A stretch of 64,000 bases of DNA from Closterium sp. Naga37s-1 (taxonomy: Eukaryota; Streptophyta; Zygnematophyceae; Desmidiales; Closteriaceae): the NCBI GenBank assembly GCA_947471745.1, contig CANJKZ010000395.1:1241001-1305000 (forward strand). Direction: 5' to 3'. Within the stretch, counting starts at the first letter, position 1. Each line of letters begins with the position of its first letter. The position numbers and the translations under genes were made by a program. The notes beneath the pieces were generated by a model. It did no database searches. It saw only the letters and a program-made list of their open reading frames with translations, and was not told the origin of the DNA. Shown piece by piece: positions 11,184 through 22,200 of the stretch.

Positions 11184-11326
11184 TGTCAGAATGCTATAAT
11201 TGTCTAGTCTGCAGTGGGGTACTCTATAGTGAGTACAGCCCAAATTAGGGTTTGCTATATGTATCCTATCTGCTGCTAGTGCAACTCCCCTTTCTGTTTC
11301 TTACTTTCTGCTAGCGTTTCTCGACA
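11184..11326 (+). repeat. Element N 5' LTR
   Basis: 143 bases, TGTCAGAATG...CTCGACA. Contains a TATA-like ctatatgtat stretch. Apparently one substitution against the 3' copy (gtacagccc versus gtacaaccc), which implies a recent insertion. Confidence 0.9.
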
Positions 11327-11463
11327 TGCTATCAGAGCGAGAACGCTCCTGGCCTGTGGGCCCACCTGCTTCCGCTGCTGTCCTGCCTGTCGGGCGCCCG
11401 GGGCGCGCGACGTTTTCTGCCTTCCGCGCGCCCGGCGCACGCGGCGTTTTTTTTCTTCCCGCC

Positions 11464-11970
11464 GCGCGCTCGGGGCGCGCGGCGGTTTTCTGCCCACCAC
11501 GCGCTCGGGGCGCGCGGCGGTTTTCTGCCCGCCACGCGCTCGGGGCGCGCGGCGGTTTTCTGCCCGCCACGCGCTCGGGGCGCGCGGCGGTTTCGTCGCC
11601 CGTCACGGCACCCCAAAGGCCCGCGCGCCGTCCCCCCTCCCGTCGCCCGACGCGGCGCCCCGGGGACCCGCGCGCTGTCCCCTCCCGTCGCCCGTCGCGG
11701 CGTCACGGGGGCCCGCGCGCCGCCCCCTCCCGTCGCTCGTCGCGGCGCCCCGAGGGCCCCCGCGCCGCCCTGCCCGTCGCCCGTCGCGGCGCCCTGGGGG
11801 CCCGCGCGTCGCCCCCCTCTCGTCGCCCGTCGCGGCGCCCTGGGGGCCCGTGCGCCGCCCTGCCCGTTGCCCATCGCGGCGCCCTGGGGGCCCGCGCGTC
11901 GCCCCCTCCCGTCGCCTGTCGCGGCGCCCTGGGGGCCCGCGCGCCGCCCTGCCCGTCGCCCGTCGCAGCG
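11464..11970 (+). repeat. Element N internal tandem repeats
   Basis: First array: four copies of a 35-base unit containing gcgctcggggcgcgcggcgg (11464-11600). Second array: about eight copies of a 44-46-base unit starting cgtcgcccgtcgcggcg (11636-11970). The 35-base period is not a multiple of three, so the long open frame across it (11326-12210) changes amino-acid phrase in each copy. That argues against a conserved protein. Confidence 0.8.
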
Positions 11971-12596
11971 CCCCAGCTGCTGCCCGCGTATCTGCCCCAC
12001 GCCGCACACGCGCCCCCTGCGTTAGGGGTATGGGGGTGGCGGGTATGGGGGTGGCGGGTGTGTGAGCCGTCCCCTGCTCCTCCTCCTCCTCCTCCTCCGT
12101 CTCCCACTGCTGCAGCTGCCGCTGAGGGGGGTGGGTGTGTGGGAGCCGAGGGAGTGGCGCTAGGGGGGTGTCGTGGGAGTGGAGCTAGGGGTGCAGCAAG
12201 GGGTGTGTGAAAGGGGTGTGGGACAGTTGGGGGAGGTTGAGCGGAGGTAGCCGTCGTGACGTCAGCAGCGCCAGTAGTCCGGGGCACTTGCTCCTGTAGC
12301 CCAGTGAGCCTGCTGCGCCAGTTGCCCGTGGGTCCGCTGCTCCTGCCGCTCGTCTTAGCCGCGGAGCCAGTTACTCCTGTAGTCCGGGGCCCTTGCTCCG
12401 GTAGCCACTCCGTGTGCGCGGCTCCTGTTGCCCGTGTGTCTGCGGCTTCACCCGTCGCCTCCTATCTCCACTCCTCTCACAGTCCCTCCTCCTCCTCACT
12501 TGCCTTCTGTGACTGCCTCTAGCTTTGCTTGTGCTTGTGAACTTCTTATGCGACTACTTGCTGTGCTGATCATACCCCACTTTGCCTATGGGGGTG

Positions 12597-12739
12597 TGTC
12601 AGAATGCTATAATTGTCTAGTCTGCAGTGGGGTACTCTATAGTGAGTACAACCCAAATTAGGGTTTGCTATATGTATCCTATCTGCTGCTAGTGCAACTC
12701 CCCTTTCTGTTTCTTACTTTCTGCTAGCGTTTCTCGACA
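12597..12739 (+). repeat. Element N 3' LTR
   Basis: 143 bases, apparently identical to the 5' LTR except one position. Preceded by CTATGGGGGTG and followed by the target duplication GTAAC. Confidence 0.9.
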
Positions 12740-15700
12740 GTAACCCTGTGTAGAATGTAGCGACTTTGCGTCGTCGGCCCACGACGAGTCTGAGTAACCT
12801 GTAAGTGTTACTGGCTGCTTCCCTCCAAGGACAAGTCCCATGCCTGATGTACTCGCCACATACTTTGCCACCCTCTTAGATGCGTACCAGTGGGAAGGTC
12901 GGCTTCTCCCAGTCGCAAAAAAGCGCGCCAGGACGCTAAGAGGGTAAGCTAGGTCTGGGCGAGTATGGGTCATCAGGTACATGAGACAACCCACCAACTC
13001 AGGATATGGACCGCTAAACTCAAATGGCTCGTCCGAAGGTGGAGGCGTAAGCCCGTGATCCACAACAAGAGGGGTGAGCTGTACCTTGGAGAACGGGAAG
13101 CGGAACCGCGTGATGATCTGCTCGACCATGCGTCAGCGTAATGGTGCGAGCTGCCCTGTCCCTGGTGATCTGCAGGCCAAGGTAGCGCTGCAGCTCACCA
13201 AGGTCAGTGCAAGTGTGTCTCCTCTGCAGTTCCTCCTTCATAGAGGCTAGTGCACATCTGTCAGGAGTGGCAAAGACCAGGTCGTCAACGTAAACCAGAA
13301 CAAAGAACGGGGTCGAGCCACGGCGGACGAACAGTGACGGGTCGGCCGACGACGGAAAGAAGTCAAGCGCTGCAAGTGTCGAGCGAAGTGTGTCGTGCCA
13401 CTCACGTGAGTGGAGCCACTGGGTCGACGCAGCTGCCACTCGGTCCCAGGTGGGAAAGAGCCAGTGAATCCAGGCGGGCGACGCAGCCAAATCTGCTCGT
13501 GCAGGCTCCCCTGAAGGAACGCGGTGGAAAAGTCTAAGGACTGCAACTCGTAGTTGCGCTGGGCTGCAATATGCAGCAACACCCGAAGAGTACTCATCTT
13601 CGGGGTGGGAGCAAAGGTCTGGAAGAAGTCCACCCCCTCTCGCTGACTGAAGCCTCTCGCCACGTAGCGCGCCTTGAACACTGGTGGTGATCCAAGCGGC
13701 CGTTTCACCTTGTAGAGCCATCGGCCACTGACGACGTTCGTCCCAGGAGGTGGGACTCCGTCGACGTAAGTGCCTGTGTTCCTATAAGATGCCATCTCTG
13801 CCTCCTCAGCTGCTATTCAGTACCAGGCCCAAGGTCCCGAGACTGCGTCAGCGTGATTGCGAGGGATCGGGATGTCAAGAGCGTCTGGATCCCCCTCACG
13901 GGCAAGCAGCATGGCGTCGAGATGAGGAACAACGGCCGCAAGGAAACCAAGCTCAAACTGTCTGTCCTCTAGGACCTCCAGGGGAAAGACAAGAGCACCT
14001 TCAGAGGACGGAGAACGAGCAGGGCCACTCACCGAGTGAGTGGCGTAGTCAAGGCGGTGGGAAGAGGCAAAGCCAGCGACAGTGGTAACAAGTGCTGAGA
14101 CAGACGACAGGGGTGCAGTCGGGTGAAAGACCAACGCGGACAAAACACTAGATATGACAGGACGGGAGGCACGGAGGTAGTCGGACAACGGGTCGTGAAG
14201 CACAGTGAGGGACGACTCAGGAGGCTGTGGAAGGACTGGAGGAGGTGGAACACGAGAGCGGAGAACAAGGTGAAACCCGACGGGGCTCTGGAGACACAGC
14301 ACGAATGAGGGGAGGACGACGAGTCCACTGGGACGGGGAAAGGGACTGGACGGGGGGAACAGGAGGGGACGGTAGGGGACCACGAACAAAGCATGCAGGT
14401 GCTGGGTCGGGCAGGTCGCGCAGGCGTAGTCGCTGCTGCTCCGCCTCCTCTGGCGTCTGCTGCGACGGTACCTGCCACTGCTGCTGCTCCTGTGGCTCCT
14501 CCGCTGCCCTCTCCTGATGCGGCTGCAGCTGCACCGGCTGCTGCGACCCGAGACTCCTGCGCGACCCTCTCCTGCTGCGGCCGTGACTCCTCCTCTACTC
14601 TCTCCTGCTGTGTCTGCAACTGCACATGCTGCTGCGGGCGGGACTGCTGCTCTACCCTCTCCTGCTGCGACCGGGACTCCTGGTCTACCCTCTCCGGGCG
14701 TGACTCCTCCTCTACTCTCTCCTGTTGTGTCTGCAACTGCTCCTCCTGCTGTGGCTCCTCCTCTACTCTCTCCTGCCGCTGCAACTGATATTGCTCCTGC
14801 TCCAGCTGCGGCTGCGGCTACTGCCGCTGCTGCTGTGCCCTCTACCCTCTCGCTCACGGGTCAGGAAACGTACAGTGCGCGGTGTAGGCGCCACAGTGCC
14901 AGTGCCTCCAGATCCAGCACCCCCATAACTAGCACCTCCACCACCGACACCCCCGGAGCCTCCAGTACCTCCCGCAGGAACACCTCCAGGCTCCGTAGCA
15001 ACCGGTCGCAGAGAAGAACGAGGAGGGAACTTCGGGACGGACGGGAAGTCAGGGGGTGACGAGGGGCGAGGCCGCCGACTCGAGGCTGCCGTGTCCTCCA
15101 CGGGAGTGACCTCCACGCCAACCCCTGCACCCCCATAGCCGACACCACCAGCTCCTGCAGCCCCAGTACCCTCACCCTCCGCAACTGCACCTCCCGCACC
15201 CCCAGACACGACAGGGACTGGACGCTGCGGGGGGGACGACTGCGGAGTGACGTGCGACACACTGACGGGGCAGGACGCGAAGGGGGGGGGGCTACCAGTG
15301 CAACTGGGGGGGGGCTCAAGGGTGAGGAACAGCGGGGGGGAAAAGACCTCAGTACCTTGGTGGGGGCGACTCCTGTAGTAACAGACAGACTCGTCGAACG
15401 TGACGTCCTGAGAAGCAAAGAACCCGCAGGTGACCGGGTCGTAGAACACCCAGCCGGAGGCGTCCAAAGGGAAGCCAAGAAAGACGCAGGCACGAGTGCG
15501 CGGGGACAACTTGTTCGCGCCAGGGGCGCGAACGTGAGCCAGACAACCCCAAACGCGGAAGTCAGCTGCTACGCCCGGTAAACCTGTCCAGAGGGAGACC
15601 GGCGTCACCCGCGGCCGTGCGTCACTGGGCCACAGGTTCAGCTGGTGCGCGGCGTAGCGGACTGCCTGAGGCCACAAGAACTGAGGGGCACCGGCATGGT

Positions 15701-16461
15701 ATATGGAGGTCCGGGCAAACTCCATGACCAGGCCGATGCGTCGCTCGGCTACCCCGTTCTGCTGCGGCAAGGCTGGTAGCGTGTAAGACTGAATGACTCC
15801 CCGACCCTGACAGAACGTCTCTAGGCGAGTGGAAGAAAACTCACCACAACGGTCCGAGTGTAGGCGAAGCCCACTCAGGCCCTGGGCGCCACCCCACGCT
15901 AGTAGCCACGGCTCGAGGACGGTAGGCACGTGGGCCTTCCGTTGCAAGGGGAAAACAGTGGTGTAGCGAGAATAGTCATCCACCACAATCAGGAAGTAGT
16001 GCTCCTGACGTGGGCCAAGGACCGGGGAGGGGTCCCAAACGTCCAAGTGCAGGGTCTGTAGGGGAGCCGTGGTGGGGGGGAACAAGGAGGAGTGAGGGGC
16101 CGCGCGCTGCCGACCCTCGACGCAAGGAGTGCACGGCGGCGCAGGCGAGCGAGGAAGCGGGGCAAGCGACTCTGGGAGGCCTGAGACCAGACGGTGACGT
16201 GCCATCCTGCTGAGACGTGGGAACGACGGGTGACCTAGACGGTGGTGCCAGAGGACCGAAGGGTGGGTGAGTGACCGCCAGTAGCCCCACCTGTCCAGCA
16301 GCCCCACCTGTCCAGTAGCCTCACTTGTCTAGCAGCCCCACCTGTCCAGCAGCCCCACCTGTCCAGCGCTACGGGCGGTGTAGGACGGGGCGCGACTAGG
16401 TGGGCCCATAACTTAGTCGAGTGATTTTTCCTAAGGGGAAAATCTCGCTAGGGTTAACCTA

Positions 16462-16588
16462 GCTCTATACCATATCACAATGTAAAATGTTAACTATGAA
16501 ATGAAACATACAGCAAGATATATCCGGTGAACCCTTACCTAACTGAAAGTCAAGAATGTGCACCTAGACTAACAAATATAGCTTGACA
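16462..16588 (-). repeat. Copia B 5' LTR and primer site
   Basis: The minus strand of 16588-16473 starts TGTCAAGCTATATTTG and includes TTAGTCTAGGTG, shared with the LTR of H at 32938. It is followed by TGGTATAGAGC (16472-16462). Its end reads TTGTGATA rather than TGACA, so it has mutated. Confidence 0.65.
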
Positions 16589-16610
16589 GTGTGCACCTAG
16601 CTGAGGACAT

Positions 16611-18375
16611 TTGCCGGTTGCTAGTGTAGAGCCTTGTGTTTCTAGTATTGGTGCTTGTGTAGTTTCTAGCCTAGATCCTTCTGAGGGTCTTTTTGTGGGA
16701 GCTGCAACCACAGTTGGCCCTGTGCCAGCCCATGTCGCTGGCTCGGGTTCGACCTCAGCGTCTGCGTCTCTTTCGTTCATCCTTGACTCTGGGGCGTCCA
16801 GCTGTTCCTTCAGCGACTACACCGACCTTACACCTCTGCGCACACCAGTTACTGTCGCCTTGGCTGACCCCACAGTGGGACCTGTCGTAGCTCACTACAC
16901 CACCACTCTCCCGTGTCCGGCGGCTCCCTCTGGGCTTCTCACAGATTACTACACCCCCTTGATCTCCAGGAACCTGGTGGGTGTCAATCATCTCCACGAC
17001 CTAGGTAAAGTCACTACTTTCCTGTTGCCTCCTGCACAATTGGTGCCACTAGGGCGCCTCTGGCGACTTTCCACAGGGAGCTGGGCTCTGGTCTGTACTC
17101 ACTACACACTGGGTCGCACCACACTTGGTCAGGTCAGGTCAGGTCAGGTAGCTGCTGTGTCGTGCGACTGTTGGTCACTCACCCACCCGTCGGTCACCCA
17201 CCCACCCAGAGTCGTTCGCTCCGCTTCCCCGCTCACTTGCGCCGCCGTGCACTCCTTTTGTCGAGGGTCGGCAGCGCGCTGCCCCTCACTCCTCCTTGTT
17301 CCCCCCCCACCACGGCTCCCTTACAGACCCTGCACTTGGGCGTCTGGGGCCCCTCCCTGGTCCTTGGCACATGTCAGGAGCGCTACCATTGTGGTGGACG
17401 ACTACTCCCGCTACACCACAGTTCTACCCTTGCGACGGAAGCCGACGTGCCTACCGTCCTCGAGCCGTAGCTGCTAGCGAGGGGTGGCGCCCAGGGCCTT
17501 TGTGGGCTACTCCTGCACTCGGACCGTGGTGGTGAGTTTTCTTCCACTCGCCTGGAGACGTTCTGTCAGGGTCAGGGGATCATCCAGTCTTACACGCTAC
17601 CAGAGTCGCCGCAGCAGAAAGGGGTAGCCGAGCGACACATCGACCTGGTCATGGAGGTTGCCCGGACCTCCATGGGCCATGCCGGTGCCCCCCAGTTCCT
17701 GTGGCCTCAGGGAGTCCGCTACGCCGCGCACCAGCTGAACCTGTGGCCTAGTGACGCACAGCCACGGGTGACGCCGATCTCCCTTTGGACAGGTTCTCAG
17801 GGTGTAGCAGCTGACTACCGCGTCTGGGGTTCCCTGTCCTACGTTCGCGTCCCTGGCGCGAACAAGTTGTCTGCGCGCACCCGTGCCTGCGACTTTCTTG
17901 GCTTCCCACTCGACGCCTCCGGCTGGCAGTTCTACGACCCGGTTACCTACCAGTTCTTCAGTTCCCGGGACGTCACTTTTGACGAGTCGGCCAGTTACTA
18001 CAGGAGTCACCCCCACTGAGGTTCTGAGACCTTCCCCCCCCCCGCTGTTTCTCACGATAGAGCCCCACCCAGTCGCCCTGGTAGCCCCCCCCCCTTCGCG
18101 TCCTGCACCGTCAGTTGTGTCGCACGTCACCCCACGGTCCTCTCCCTCGCAACGTCCAAACCCTATTTTGTATGGGGGTGCGGGAGGTGCAGCTGCGGAG
18201 GGAGGGGGTACTAGGGCTGTTGGACCTGGTGGTGCCTGCTCTGGGGGTGCAGGGGGTGTGAGAGTGGAGACCACTCCTGTGGAGGACACGGTTGGCTCGA
18301 CTCGGCGGCCTCGCCCCGCCTCACCTCCTGGCTTCCCGTCTGTCCCACAGTTCCCTCCTCGGTCGACTCTGCGAC
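16611..18375 (+). pseudogene. Copia C protease, GAG-pre-integrase and integrase
   Basis: Protease motif FILDSGASSCSF lies near 16780-16815. Integrase motifs VVDDYSRYTTV (about 17390), LHSDRGGEFSSTRL (about 17515) and a decayed QQKGVAERHI (about 17610) follow in shifting frames. The GAG-pre-integrase HHRLGHPS motif is lost in a deletion-prone stretch near 17190. The integrase C-terminal domain runs to 18019 (VTFDESASYYRS). The linker is cut at 18380 by D. At 17467-17469 a TAG replaces the Trp expected in EPWLL. Confidence 0.8.
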
Positions 18376-18380
18376 AAGTT

Positions 18381-19185
18381 TGTCAACGGGAGTTGTGTTA
18401 GGCCCCGTCCTCGCTTGGGCGGAGCCGACTTGGTGGTCGGGTGTGAGGAGTGCAGCCGACCTGCAGCAGTGGGTGAGCTGGTCGACGGGTCTGGTCGACC
18501 TGCACGGGGGCCACTGCAAGGGCGCCGACTTTGGGAGGGCGCCAACTTCGGCTGGTCGACTTGGGAGGTCGACTAGTAGAGGGCGTCGACTTGGGTGACG
18601 TTGACCAGGGGAAGCCGACTTGGTGTGGTCGGCTGACAAGTGTGCTGGTCGACCTGGAGTTGGTCGACCAGGTGGGTTGTCGACCTGGAGCTGGTCGACC
18701 AAGGGTGTGGTCGACCTGGTGTGGTCAACTGAAGGTGATTGTCGAGCTGGGCGTCTGCGCAGTGCGCGTGACAAGGAGAGGTGCACCAACCAGCTGCATG
18801 CACCTGCAAAGCAGGTGCACCATTGTTCTGCGGATGCAACACTGTGCAGCCGACCTGCTGCAGCGTTGGCACACCGTGGACTTGCAACGTTGGCAAGCCA
18901 CGACTTTGCTCTACTGGAGCGCGGTCGACCAAGTCATGCTGGCACGCGGTCGACCGTGCTGCGCTGGAAGTCGACCAACAACTTTGCTAGGTCTGATGTA
19001 GTCTTGGATGCCAATGTTGTTTCTATCATTGTTGTGAACTTTTGCTAGTGAAACTCTTCCCAACTTCCCCCGTGAATGCGCAAGTAGAGAGAGCACGAGT
19101 TAACGACTAAGGAACTAATGCAGAGTTCCCTCCTACCCCGTGCCTAGCCCCTAGTCTAGCTCCCGTTGATAGAGTTATCTCCGCA
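18381..19185 (+). repeat. Element D 5' LTR, GTCGAC-rich
   Basis: 805 bases with about a dozen GTCGAC palindromes, mostly as GGTCGACC or GGTCGACTTGG (18470-18970). Compared with the 3' LTR it lacks a 188-base segment: its single GTCGA at 18741-18745 corresponds to two GTCGA sites (24967-24971 and 25155-25159) in the other copy. That fits a deletion between 5-base direct repeats. Confidence 0.88.
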
Positions 19186-19202
19186 TGGTGCGGTGAGCGT
19201 GG
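19186..19202 (+). promoter_or_regulatory. Element D primer binding site, not initiator-Met type
   Basis: TGGTGCGGTGAGCGTGG directly follows the CA end of the 5' LTR. It begins TGG, as a tRNA-CCA primer site must, but does not match the TGGTATCAGAGC used by the other elements here. The priming tRNA cannot be named by eye. Confidence 0.55.
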
Positions 19203-19292
19203 ACGGCACACGACTTACCCCTTCAGTCAGGTCGACGTAGTGGTCACTTACCTAATTCGTGTTTGTAGGCCAGCAGCTGTGCGTTAGTCACT

Positions 19293-22200
19293 ATGGTAGT
19301 CGCCGTAGGTGACGCAGGGGTGGTGGACACCCTGGAGGCACGGTTGGAGGACGCAAGGAGACGCCATGAGGCCAACGAGTACGGGCCAAACATACCGTTG
19401 GCGGTCATCGAGGCAGGCATCCGCTCGGTGTGGGCGGAAGAGCACCCTGCTCGACCAGCTTCTCCTCGACAGGTGAACAACGAGGGCCGCGTCGACGTGG
19501 GAGTCAACGCCGGTGGTGACCAAGTCGGCAGCAGTGCGGGAGGCACGTCGAGGCAGCGAGGTGTGGTACACGCCGATGAAGTCGGCAGCGTTCATGTGAG
19601 AAGGATGCGGTCGTCGGCAGCTACATGCTCCTCTCAAGGCGACGTCGGAGGTCGACGAAGCAGTTTGTCGCCGATGTCGGCGACCCACGTGACAGCGGGT
19701 GGGATTGCACCGAGCTACGGCTACTTCAAGTTTACGCCGGACAGGATCTCGGTCACCCCCCTGCTCGTTGGTCGACCTGATATCCTCACCTGGAAGGAAG
19801 CCATCGAGCCCTTGCTTGAGATGGCCGGGCTGATTGGCTTCCCCAGGGGCACCGTGGCGACGCCGGAGGAACACTACCCCGACTTGCGTGCTGAGGTTCG
19901 CGCCGTGCAGTTGCTGACCTTCACGGTCATCTCGCGGTGCTGCTCGCCGGTCGTGCAGATTGCCTTGAAGTCGTGCAGGGAGTACCTCGACGCCGACCAC
20001 CGGGCATGGCACTTCATCGAGTCGACGTACCAGGTCACCGACGACCTGTACATTGGCCAGCTTGAGGAGCAGCTGTCGCACATACGGATGGGCGAAGAGG
20101 AGACGGCGACTGACTACTGCAACCAGGCTCGGCGAATTCTCGCCACTATGAGGATGGCCGGCGTGCACTACTCAATGGCGTCGTACCTCACGCACGTTAT
20201 CAAAGGGCTCACGAGCAACTACAACCTGCTAAAGCGACTGTCCATGGCACCGAGTACGAGGGCGACACTCAATGAGGATTCTCTTACCTCGTACATCCTG
20301 CAGGATGAGGCGATGCAGGAAGCTGAGCGGCCCTCGGAGCTCCTGGCGCAGGTTAACTACGTCGCCCCGGCGAAGCACGGTGGTCGACCGGGGCAGCGTG
20401 GGCAGTCTGGCGGCGGTCGTAGCAGTGGCTGGAAGTCGACCAAGGATGCCGACAAGAAGAATTCGGCCAAGGATAGCGGTCATGGAGGAGGAAGTCAACG
20501 TCGGGAGTGCTGGCTGTGCGGCGACCCCGACCACCTCTCCTTCGAGTGCCCTGACCGCAGTGACTCGGACGACGACGATGCCAAGGAAGGCCGCGGGAGG
20601 TCTGGCAGCTGTCGTCCCCGTCGAGGAGGAAACAAGCCGTGCAAGGAGCAGCAGTCGACCAAGTCGACCTCGGCTAAGGACGCAGACTCCTCTGCTGGCG
20701 GCAAGGGGCGAGACGACAAGGAGGCGTCGTGCTCGCTGGTCAGCGTCGTGGAGCCGACCGTCTCGCTGTCGCCGGAGGCCGGTGAGGACTTCCAGGCGAT
20801 GGCGGCAGCCGTGCAGGCAAACCCGGCGGTAGTCCTGCTCGATAGTGGTTGCTCCCACCACTTGATGGGGACGAAGGAGGCCTTCGTCGACCTGCAGCCG
20901 AGTGGTGACGTGAAGCACGTGCGTGGCTTCAACGGGGCCCTGCAGGACGTCCAGGGTCGTGGCACGGTCGCCTTACAAGGGAAGGCCGGGAAGCAGGTGC
21001 TGATCCCCGACGTACTTTACGTTCCGGGCGTGCACGCGAACCTGCTGTCCGTTGGCCAACTGAAGGAGAACGGTGTGAGGCTGCAGGAGGACGGCGACGA
21101 GATGCTTCTCGTCTCGGCGACAGGCAACGTCCTTGGCCGGGCGTCCCTACACCGGCCGGGTCCTATGCACCGACCTGCGTCCTTGCTCGGTGAAGTTGAC
21201 GTTGCCCATGACGGAGGTGGTGGCCCTGCGGGCGATAGTCTCGGCGACGAAGTCGACGCCGGACAGACAGCATGCGAGGATTGCACACGTCGCCATGGAC
21301 ACCATCCGGAGCTCGACGAAGCACGAGGTCGCCACTGGGCTGGACCTCAAGTCGGCGTCGGGCGCCGACTCACCGTGTGTCTCGTGCGTCGGCGGGAAGC
21401 TGGCGCGGCACACCTTCCCCGACCAGGGCTCTGACGCCGACGACGTGCTGGCCGTCGTGCACCTCGACCTGTGCGGGCCATTCCGGGTGGCTGCCAAGGA
21501 TGGTAGCCTGTACTTCTTGCTGCTGAAGGACCGCAAGACCCGCTACGTGTGGGTGAAGCCGGTCGCCAAGAAATCGGATGCGCTGCAGGAGTTCATGTAG
21601 TGGCTGGCGGTTGCTGAGCGGCAGACAAAGAAGTCGGTGTTGATGCTGCGCTCTGACCAGCGAGGGGAGTTCCTCGGGAAGCAGTTCACCGACTTCGTAA
21701 ACGGCAAGGGGATCGTCCACGACCTGACCTGCCCTTATACCCCGTAGCAAAACGGCATGGCAGAGCGGGAGATGAGGACGGTAGTGGAGTCGGTGCGGAC
21801 GATGCTGCTGCACATGGGCGTGCAACACCACTGGTGGCACCTTGCTCTACGGCAGGCCGTCTGGGTCCGCAACTGCCTGGAGAGGTCGACGTTGCCACTG
21901 GGGACGACGCCATACCAGCTGCTTACCGGGAAGAAGCCCGACTTGTCGCTGGCACGGGTGTGGGGCTGCATGGCGCACTTCTTGGTCCCCGAGCAGCAGC
22001 GTGGTGGAAAGCTGAAGCCGAAGGCCAGGTGGGGCCTTCACCTCCGCGTGTCGGAGGAGAGCAAGGGGTGGGAGCTCCTCGACATCGCCGACAACCGGGT
22101 GGGCACCACGTCGGACGTGGTGTTCTACGAGAACATGTCGCTGGAGGTGTGGAAGTCGGAGCACGGGCCGGCGTCGGGCCGGACGCCAACCACCCCGCCG

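Larger units (their letters stand above)
11184..12739 (+). mobile_element. Element N: intact small non-autonomous LTR retrotransposon
   Basis: Two 143-base LTRs (11184-11326, 12597-12739) appear to differ at one position. They enclose a primer site TGCTATCAGAGC (11327-11338), a GGGCCCACC motif (11358-11366), 1.2 kb of GC-rich repeats and a polypurine stretch CTATGGGGGTG (12586-12596). The 5-base target duplication GTAAC lies at 11179-11183 and 12740-12744, inside the RNase H of copia B. No retroelement protein is encoded. It resembles a TRIM/small LARD element that must borrow enzymes, probably from the copia family whose LTR ends and leader it shares. Confidence 0.9.
10812..16307 (-). pseudogene. 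Copia B pol (integrase, RT, RNase H), interrupted
   Basis: The largest open piece is 16307-14763 (514 aa): WHHRLGHPS (GAG-pre-integrase), HLDVWDPSP, LHSDRCGEFSS (Cys where Gly is usual) and PQQNGVAERR of the integrase core. A linker of repeated QQERVEEES units follows (about 14780-14390). RT lies at 13800-13130, with KARYVARGFSQREGVDFFQTF, FSTAFLQGSLHEQIWL and LVYVDDLVFA. RNase H begins LTGYSDSSWADD (about 12790) and resumes beyond element N at 11180-10812 (SSSCEAEVYAAAMAAQELRW). Frameshifts near 13400 and 13850, plus N, break the frame. No gag or protease is encoded. Confidence 0.85.
10464..16588 (-). mobile_element. Copia B: minus-strand Ty1/copia, gag deleted
   Basis: On the minus strand: 5' LTR 16588-16473, primer site 16472-16462 (TGGTATAGAGC), GGGCCCACC motif (16407-16399), short repeats, then GAG-pre-integrase, integrase, a Gln/Glu-rich linker, RT and RNase H down to 10812. 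The 3' UTR hairpins end at 10464. Gag and protease are absent: only about 165 bases separate the primer site from GAG-pre-integrase. No polypurine tract or 3' LTR is present, so the 3' end is truncated. RNase H is split by element N. Confidence 0.8.

Noticed and set aside
11326..12210. 294-codon open frame in element N as a protein gene
   Set aside because: It crosses 35- and 44-46-base repeats that shift phase in each copy, is Ala/Arg/Pro low complexity, and is open mainly because GC-rich DNA lacks stops; the opposite strand is equally open.
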